Assembly (NCBI GenBank): GCA_028707745.1
Contig: JAQWAJ010000072.1
Coordinates: forward strand, 1 to 7,512
Direction of reading: 5' to 3'
DNA: 7,512 nucleotides
Source of the DNA: Bacteroidales bacterium
Lineage (GTDB): Bacteria > Bacteroidota > Bacteroidia > Bacteroidales > UBA12481
Below the pieces are notes generated by a model that saw only the letters and a program-made list of their open reading frames with translations, searched no databases and was not told where the DNA came from. Of the stretch, positions 1 to 4,918 are shown in pieces (position 1 is the first letter of the stretch; each line of letters starts with the position of its first letter). The position numbers and the translations under genes were made by a program.

Positions 1-71
1 CGTTCACAGGAGATACCGGCTATCGCAGCAATAAACAGCAGAAGAGCGATTTTCGAAGTAGTTGCTTTCAT
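1..71 (-). CDS. N-terminal fragment of a lipoprotein, function unknown (runs off left edge)
   Basis: Only 23 full codons are visible, from an ATG at 71-69 to the left edge. They read as a lipoprotein signal peptide: a short basic start (MKATTSK), a hydrophobic core (IALLLFIAAIAG) and a Cys at residue 22 followed by Glu. The gene starts 9 nt after the stop of the GH144 gene, with a weak AAAGG purine stretch 4 nt before the ATG, so it is probably co-transcribed with it. The rest of the protein is outside the window, so no function can be read. From context (fifth gene of a SusC/SusD operon, exported lipoprotein) I infer another glycoside hydrolase or glycan-binding protein; a GH3 beta-glucosidase would fit a beta-1,2-glucan locus, but nothing visible shows this. 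Confidence 0.75.
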   Translation of the reverse strand, partial: MKATTSKIALLLFIAAIAGISCE

Positions 72-80
72 GAAACCTTT

Positions 81-2039
81 TTAAAATGTAAAACCCAATT
101 TGAGCAAGCCCGATCTGATTTCTGGTGATGACATGAATAAATTCCACAGCAGTCCTGAACGAAAGTTTTCGATCATCACAATTTCAGGCCCCTGGTCGAT
201 AGCAAGATAAGAGTTGGCCCACCAACCCGATGAGACATTAAAAGCATCGTAAAAGCCGTATGGCCCCCATAGCTTATCTCCCAATTTGTAATAAAAATGC
301 CTGATCGCATCCATCGATTGCTCCGGAGTATATGGAAGGGATGAGATCGCTGCAGTAGGAGTGATCACCCCCAAATCATTGGTCGGGGAATGTGCGCTGT
401 ATCCCGATTGATTGTCGCTTGCTGTCAATCCCCAGCAGTCAGGGCTGTAGCCAGGATAATTTTTCGGATTTACCACGCAGTACTGCCGGTTTATCAGCGT
501 GTGATTAACGTTCTGAACCCAGTAGCTGGCGTACCGATCTGAGAGGTTTCGGGGATCAAGCCCGAGAAAACTGTAGTGAGTGAAGAATAACGGTCCCCCA
601 TAATCAGGTCCGAGTGGCAAAACAATTCCAAAATACTGGTTCCCGTTCCGAATCGATCCGTTTGAGGCATATCCTGAATGATAGACTGTTGAGGTTATAG
701 AATGAGTGGGCGATGAAGCTGCAAGAATATAGGTGATGAGTGTTTCATTATATCCGGTTATTTTGTGGTTGAGGCTGAAATTATTATTTGGCGACCAATG
801 CCAGTATAATACATTTTCACCCCGGGTGAACCAGTCCCATTCAACGGTTTCCCAAAGATGACTGATTTTGGAAATCAGCAAAGCCTCCCCGGGAACATCC
901 GGAAGCAGGTAGGCCCGCATGGTTAACAATCCCTGGATTAAGAATGCGGTTTCCACAAGGTCACCACCATCGTCCAATGGACTGAACGGAATTGTTTTAC
1001 CCGTAACACCATTTATCCAGTGTGGCCATGCACCGTGAAAACGGTCGCAAGATTCCAGAAAATTCAGGATCACCGACAGGCGTTGCAGGCCATCGTTCCG
1101 ACTGATGTAACCGCGTTCCATACCGGCAATCAGCGACATGACACCAAATCCTGATCCCCCGATGGTTACCAGATCTTCAGATGTATTTCGTTCTCTGGCC
1201 AATCCACAGGAGGGATGCCCAAAATCCCAGAAATATCTGAAGGTCTGTCTTTGAATCAGATCGAGAAGCGCATCGTCAGAAATCCGGGTAAACTTGTCAG
1301 TGGAATCCATTACTGTATAAAATGAATTTGAAAAACCGTCGAAAGCATACCCGGATTGAGCAGTCAGGTTGGATGAAATGTTGAAATAATATTTTGAGTA
1401 TCCGGCAAGGGGCAAGGTGTTGGTGAAGGTTACCGATTTATGGTCAGAAGAGAGAGAAGCATTCAGGGGTTTTCCTGAAAAGGTAAAAAAAGGCAGATAG
1501 TCATTTGCTTTTAGTTCATCAGAAAACTCAGCGACAATAACAATCTTGTTAAAATCAATGTTTTGCAGCGGTTTTACGGTAATAAAAGGTATCGTATTCA
1601 GGGTAATATTTTTTAAGCGAAGTTTTCCGGCGGCCGTAGTCATTTGAAACTCCATACCCGCAAAAGACTCTTCTGATGCCCCTTTGAGTGTTGCCCCAAC
1701 AATGAGTTTATAATCTGACTGGTAGGCGAGATTATTAGCCGGGATCATGGTGATTGCTTTTTTGTCCCGGGAGCAGGTAAAGGAATAGGAAACCAGGGTT
1801 CCATCGTTTTTTACGAGAGAAATTGCCGGGCGGACGGAGGAGGAGTCCACCTCACTGCTGAACTCAAGAGTAAAGTAGGAGTCTGCCGGAATGTTTCCTG
1901 TTACGGATCCCGTATTCAAAGAGATATCTCCTGCAAAAGCACGTAACAATTGCATGATACCATGGTTAACAGGTTCAGGCTTACAGGAGAAAGCAAGAAT
2001 GCTAACCAGCGCTAATATCAGAGAGCAGAGTTTGGTCAT
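81..2039 (-). CDS. GH144-type glycoside hydrolase lipoprotein with two N-terminal Ig-like modules (probable beta-1,2-glucanase)
   Basis: A 652-residue exported lipoprotein. Residues 1-19 form a signal peptide ending in the lipobox-like LAFSC, with Cys19 the predicted lipidated residue; this fixes the start. Residues about 30-137 and 138-245 look like two Ig-like modules, the first of Big_5 type (an NLAYQSDYKL strand and a closing F-x-M-T-T). The catalytic domain starts near 253 and carries the signatures of the Pfam 'Glycoamylase'/GH144 family: RYFWDF at 268-273, acidic cluster DDGGDLVE at 356-363, GGPLFFTHYSFLGLDPR around His488, GPYGFYDAFN, and a C-terminal MIENFRSGLLW at 622-632. Characterized GH144 enzymes from Chitinophaga and Parabacteroides hydrolyse beta-1,2-glucan; as I recall, the acidic cluster is where residues important for activity were mapped. 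The extension makes it some 200 residues longer than a bare catalytic domain. I infer cleavage of beta-1,2-glucan at the cell surface or in the periplasm. Family is fairly sure; endo or exo mode and exact substrate are not. Confidence 0.88.
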   Translation of the reverse strand: MTKLCSLILALVSILAFSCKPEPVNHGIMQLLRAFAGDISLNTGSVTGNIPADSYFTLEFSSEVDSSSVRPAISLVKNDGTLVSYSFTCSRDKKAITMIPANNLAYQSDYKLIVGATLKGASEESFAGMEFQMTTAAGKLRLKNITLNTIPFITVKPLQNIDFNKIVIVAEFSDELKANDYLPFFTFSGKPLNASLSSDHKSVTFTNTLPLAGYSKYYFNISSNLTAQSGYAFDGFSNSFYTVMDSTDKFTRISDDALLDLIQRQTFRYFWDFGHPSCGLARERNTSEDLVTIGGSGFGVMSLIAGMERGYISRNDGLQRLSVILNFLESCDRFHGAWPHWINGVTGKTIPFSPLDDGGDLVETAFLIQGLLTMRAYLLPDVPGEALLISKISHLWETVEWDWFTRGENVLYWHWSPNNNFSLNHKITGYNETLITYILAASSPTHSITSTVYHSGYASNGSIRNGNQYFGIVLPLGPDYGGPLFFTHYSFLGLDPRNLSDRYASYWVQNVNHTLINRQYCVVNPKNYPGYSPDCWGLTASDNQSGYSAHSPTNDLGVITPTAAISSLPYTPEQSMDAIRHFYYKLGDKLWGPYGFYDAFNVSSGWWANSYLAIDQGPEIVMIENFRSGLLWNLFMSSPEIRSGLLKLGFTF

Positions 2040-2048
2040 TTGAAAGAA

Positions 2049-2080
2049 AGGGAGGGTTCAGGAAACCCTGAATCCTCCCT
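2049..2080 (-). terminator. Intercistronic hairpin between LamG and GH144 genes (possible partial terminator or mRNA-processing stem)
   Basis: In the minus-strand transcript the stem starts 20 nt after the LamG-protein stop codon. Its arms are A-GGGAGG, an A/C mismatch, then UUCAGG, paired with CCUGAA and CCUCCC-U around a GUUU loop: 13 base pairs with one internal mismatch and eight G-C pairs. It is followed by UUUCUUUC and, 9 nt after the stem, by the ATG of the GH144 gene. The interrupted U tract makes it a weak intrinsic terminator at best. It could lower expression of the enzyme relative to the transporter and binding proteins, protect the 3' end of the upstream mRNA, or mask ribosome entry for the enzyme gene. 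The structure is visible; the role is inferred. Confidence 0.55.
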
Positions 2081-2100
2081 GATATTGCAATAATTCCGGA

Positions 2101-3369
2101 CTATTTTTCAGAGTTATACATAAGCTGAATTTCCATTTCAGTCAGCGCTTTATGGAAGATTCTAATGTCATCAAGCTGGCCTTTAAAGTGGTTGGAGGTC
2201 GGGAAGTCATAACCACCCCATGTTTCTCCGTCCCACATGGTACCAGCTCTGGATTGAATAAATCCGAAAGCGAGTTCATTCTTCACATTCGGTTCGGTTC
2301 CTGCATATTTCAGGCCAACTACACCGCGTTTGGCGTCACCTTCAGGCCAGAGGTCAAAATCCTGAGATTTCATTTTCTCACCATTCAGGTACATAGTGCC
2401 GGTCTTTTGGGCAGCATTATACACACAAAGAACATGCATCCAGCGATCCTTGGCTATAGCCGAAAGTCCGCCTGATGTACGGAGGTCTCTGCAGAAATCC
2501 CAACCCATCCATCCGCCATTGTCTTTGGTTTGGCCTTCTCCGTTGAACCAAAGATCTTCAGATCCTGATGAGCCATTGCCAAAATCATACTGAGCAGCCA
2601 GTTTGCAGCTATTGCAATCGCTTGACATTTCGAACTGGAATCCCAGATTTGCTCCGAGGCCCAATACGAAAAATCCTGCAGGGTCACCATTTTCGTTAAC
2701 GTGTCCGCTGGTGTTGGTTTTCATCCAGAAACTCAGGGTGAAGTTTGCAGTATTCATGAGCAGATCTCCGTTTGGAATCTCAATGATACTGGCATCTCCA
2801 TCGAAAACAGCAGCATTTCCGGCAGCAGCATTACGAGATGCGGCATACGTGATAGCAACAACACCATTGGCTGAAGGATCGTATGACCCAACCTGATCAT
2901 TGGCATTGTTTTCAAAGTTCCAGTAAGCTACTGTACCCTGCGGAACAAACGTACCAACAGTTGTAAATGAGCGCGTTACTGACGTAAAAGCCAATCCGCC
3001 GGTTGATTTCAGTCCGGCCGTCAGGGTTAACTGATAGAGTGCGCCGTTAGCCAGATTCGAGGTTGGAGTCACTGTGATTGTTTTGCCATTGGCGATTACT
3101 GTGACTGCAATAGCGGCATTATCATAACTCTGCACCAGCGATACATTTGCCGGAAGAGCTGTAGCCAGATCAACATCCGTATTAAATGTAGCGACAATGG
3201 ATGGTGAAACAGGAACAGTATTTGGCGGAGTTGCGCCGTTCAGGTCAATCGTTCCAGCCACCATGGCTGAAAGAGTAAAATCAGTCGGATCTTTTTTGCA
3301 ACTGCTCAGCACAACCGTAAAGAGTGCTGTTACAAACATCAGACTTAACAGAACATTTTTCCTTTTCAT
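2101..3369 (-). CDS. Ig-like plus LamG-domain lipoprotein, probable surface glycan-binding protein
   Basis: A 422-residue lipoprotein starting at the ATG at 3369-3367. An in-frame ATG at 3435 would add 22 polar residues (ELIRESNNQ...) ahead of the signal peptide and overlap the SusD gene, so the inner start is preferred: MKRK, a hydrophobic core, and VLSSC with Cys24 lipidated. CKKD after the cleavage point resembles the basic/acidic motif linked to surface export of Bacteroidota lipoproteins. Residues about 30-138 look like a Big_5 Ig-like module ending in SFTTVG. From about 144 (VAYWNFE, Trp150) to the C-terminus is a LamG/concanavalin-A-like domain, with FTLSFWMKT, RWMHVLCVYN, GTMYLNGE and a closing FKGQLDDIRIFHKALTEMEI. 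Tryptophan-rich stretches (GGWMGWDF, MWDGETWGGYDF) suit sugar contact. There are four cysteines in the lectin domain (252, 255, 293, 315). No catalytic motif is recognised. Its place directly after SusD is where PULs usually encode a SusE-like binding protein; that role is inferred. Confidence 0.82.
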   Translation of the reverse strand: MKRKNVLLSLMFVTALFTVVLSSCKKDPTDFTLSAMVAGTIDLNGATPPNTVPVSPSIVATFNTDVDLATALPANVSLVQSYDNAAIAVTVIANGKTITVTPTSNLANGALYQLTLTAGLKSTGGLAFTSVTRSFTTVGTFVPQGTVAYWNFENNANDQVGSYDPSANGVVAITYAASRNAAAGNAAVFDGDASIIEIPNGDLLMNTANFTLSFWMKTNTSGHVNENGDPAGFFVLGLGANLGFQFEMSSDCNSCKLAAQYDFGNGSSGSEDLWFNGEGQTKDNGGWMGWDFCRDLRTSGGLSAIAKDRWMHVLCVYNAAQKTGTMYLNGEKMKSQDFDLWPEGDAKRGVVGLKYAGTEPNVKNELAFGFIQSRAGTMWDGETWGGYDFPTSNHFKGQLDDIRIFHKALTEMEIQLMYNSEK

Positions 3370-3425
3370 AAATTGATCATTTAATGTGAAAACTTGGTTA
3401 ATTGATTGATTATTAGATTCTCGAA
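3370..3425 (-). other. AT-rich gap between SusD and LamG genes
   Basis: A 56-nt AT-rich spacer between the SusD stop and the chosen start of the LamG lipoprotein. In the transcript sense it includes the short direct repeat AATCAATCAATT. There is no convincing Shine-Dalgarno sequence before the ATG, which is common in Bacteroidota, where AT-rich unstructured leaders often serve initiation. I see no good match to the Bacteroides -7 promoter element (TAnnTTTG) and no strong hairpin, so read-through from SusD is the simplest model. Confidence 0.5.
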
Positions 3426-4913
3426 TTAGTTCCAATTTGGATTTTGAGTGAGCGTTTTTTGTGAAATATCGATTTCTGTTTGTGGGACAGGCAATAATTC
3501 ATGTTTACCTTTTATAAAGCCAAGGGTGCCTATCACCTGTTCAGCTTTGCCCGTTCTGACGAGATCCCAGAAACGGTGACCCTCCAGGGCCAGTTCATGC
3601 CGTCGTTCATTCAGGATGATTGAACGAAGGTTTTCTTTCCCGGTTTCGGTGATATCCGGCAACACATCGGGATTCCCTCCCCTGGCCCTTTGCCGCACCT
3701 TGTTCAGATGGATCAGGGCAATTCCTGGTTTATTGTTCTCATTCAGGGCTTCGGCAGCCATCAAAAGGACATCAGCATACCTGATCAGCCTTCGGTTATG
3801 GCCAAACTGGGTGGTTGTATTACTACCGGGCGTCCAAACCTTCTGATTATAACATTCCCGTTCTAAAATCTTTCCCTCTCCGTCGTACACAAAGTCCGGA
3901 GTAGTGCCGTCTCCCAGTATCTTTACGCCATCGAGGGTTTCGCCCAGGTCAATGATCGTGGCATCCAGCCGTGGGTCTCCAGGTTCGAATGAATTCCGGA
4001 GATCTTCGGAAGGGCGGTTCACTCCCCACCCCCGATTGGGAGTACCTCTGACGCCCTGAGTATTTGCATACTGATTTCCCAATCCGCCTGATTCATTGTC
4101 CATGGCTCCGACTTCGAACACCGATTCTACACCATGCTCTCCATTTTTGCCATTGGCATCAGCAAAATTCGCTTCCAGATCATATTCCGCTGAGTTTATT
4201 ACCTCCAGCGCAAAAGTTTCGGCTGTTTGGTAATCTTCGCGGAACAATGCAACTTTTGCTCTGAGGGATTTGGCTGCGCCTTTGGTTGCTCTCCCGCGAT
4301 CAGCGGCAGGTTGGGCGCTTCGCTCGGGAAGAATACCGATAGCATACTCAAGATCTTCAATGATCAGCCCATAAATCTCGTCAGCTGATGATCTGGCCAG
4401 TTTGAGAGGTGGGGTTACCGTGGTCACTTTGGGTACACCGCCCCAGGCTCTTACCAGATCGAAATAATAGACAGCCCGGAGGAATCTGGCCTCCCCGATA
4501 CACTGATTTTTCACCGATTCATCCATATTAATTTCCGCGACCTTTTCAATGACCACATTGGCTCGTTTAATTCCTTCATACAGGGCAGCCCACCAACGGT
4601 CCAATCCATCAGCAGTGACAGTGAATTTAAAAGAATCATAAGGTCCGAGCTCGGATAACAGGTCGTTTGGATTACTCCCTTTGTGAGCATCGTCAGACAT
4701 GATGTCGAGAATAGGATAGCCACCTGAATTATAATACCATCCTCTTAAACTGGTATAAGCAGCATTTGTTGCCAGCAGTGCATCAGAAGCAGATTCCGGA
4801 AATACCTCCTGGGTTAATTCTCCCTGAGGTTTTTTTTCTAAAAATCCCTCACATCCTGAAAGGGTAAGAAGAAGCAGGAGCGATGCTAAAGAAAAGTGCA
4901 GTAGTGCTTTCAT
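3426..4913 (-). CDS. SusD/RagB-family nutrient-binding outer-membrane lipoprotein
   Basis: A complete 495-residue SusD-type protein, the usual length for the family. SusD proteins cap the extracellular mouth of the partner SusC barrel and bind glycan for import. Residues 1-21 are a lipoprotein signal peptide with lipobox LTLSGC and Cys21; the following EGFLEKKPQGELT is a common SusD N-terminus. The N-terminal SusD-like domain includes GEARFLRAVYYFDLVRAWGG at 140-159. The C-terminal SusD/RagB domain shows RYADVLLMAAEALNE, the diagnostic NERRHELALEGHRFWDLVR at 435-453, and the closing LLPVPQTEID from 473 with the terminal NPNWN. The ATG lies 5 nt after the SusC stop with no clear ribosome binding site of its own, which suggests translational coupling. 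Sugar specificity cannot be read from SusD; beta-1,2-glucan is inferred only from the GH144 neighbour. Confidence 0.97.
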   Translation of the reverse strand: MKALLHFSLASLLLLLTLSGCEGFLEKKPQGELTQEVFPESASDALLATNAAYTSLRGWYYNSGGYPILDIMSDDAHKGSNPNDLLSELGPYDSFKFTVTADGLDRWWAALYEGIKRANVVIEKVAEINMDESVKNQCIGEARFLRAVYYFDLVRAWGGVPKVTTVTPPLKLARSSADEIYGLIIEDLEYAIGILPERSAQPAADRGRATKGAAKSLRAKVALFREDYQTAETFALEVINSAEYDLEANFADANGKNGEHGVESVFEVGAMDNESGGLGNQYANTQGVRGTPNRGWGVNRPSEDLRNSFEPGDPRLDATIIDLGETLDGVKILGDGTTPDFVYDGEGKILERECYNQKVWTPGSNTTTQFGHNRRLIRYADVLLMAAEALNENNKPGIALIHLNKVRQRARGGNPDVLPDITETGKENLRSIILNERRHELALEGHRFWDLVRTGKAEQVIGTLGFIKGKHELLPVPQTEIDISQKTLTQNPNWN

Positions 4914-4918
4914 CTTGT

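Noticed and set aside
2083..2092. Perfect 10-bp palindrome TATTGCAATA next to the hairpin
   Set aside because: Short AT-rich palindromes of this size are common by chance; no second copy or promoter element nearby supports an operator.
2454..2690. Minus-strand 78-codon frame inside the LamG gene
   Set aside because: Alternative frame within a gene whose own frame has clear domain signatures; no independent support.
2152..2896. Three plus-strand open frames (2152-2475, 2396-2593, 2603-2896)
   Set aside because: They lie wholly antisense to the LamG lipoprotein gene, overlap one another in part, and show no recognisable domain, signal peptide or plausible composition.
3371..3410. Possible internal promoter in the AT-rich gap after SusD
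   Set aside because: No convincing TAnnTTTG element at a suitable spacing; AT richness alone is not evidence.
3370..3435. Upstream ATG at 3435 as start of the LamG lipoprotein
   Set aside because: It would place 22 polar residues ahead of a normal lipoprotein signal peptide and overlap the SusD gene end; the ATG at 3369 gives a standard signal peptide.
3616..4723. Small frames antisense to or out of frame in the SusD gene (3616-3846, 4064-4264, 4511-4723)
   Set aside because: Shadows of a well-supported SusD coding sequence, with no family features.
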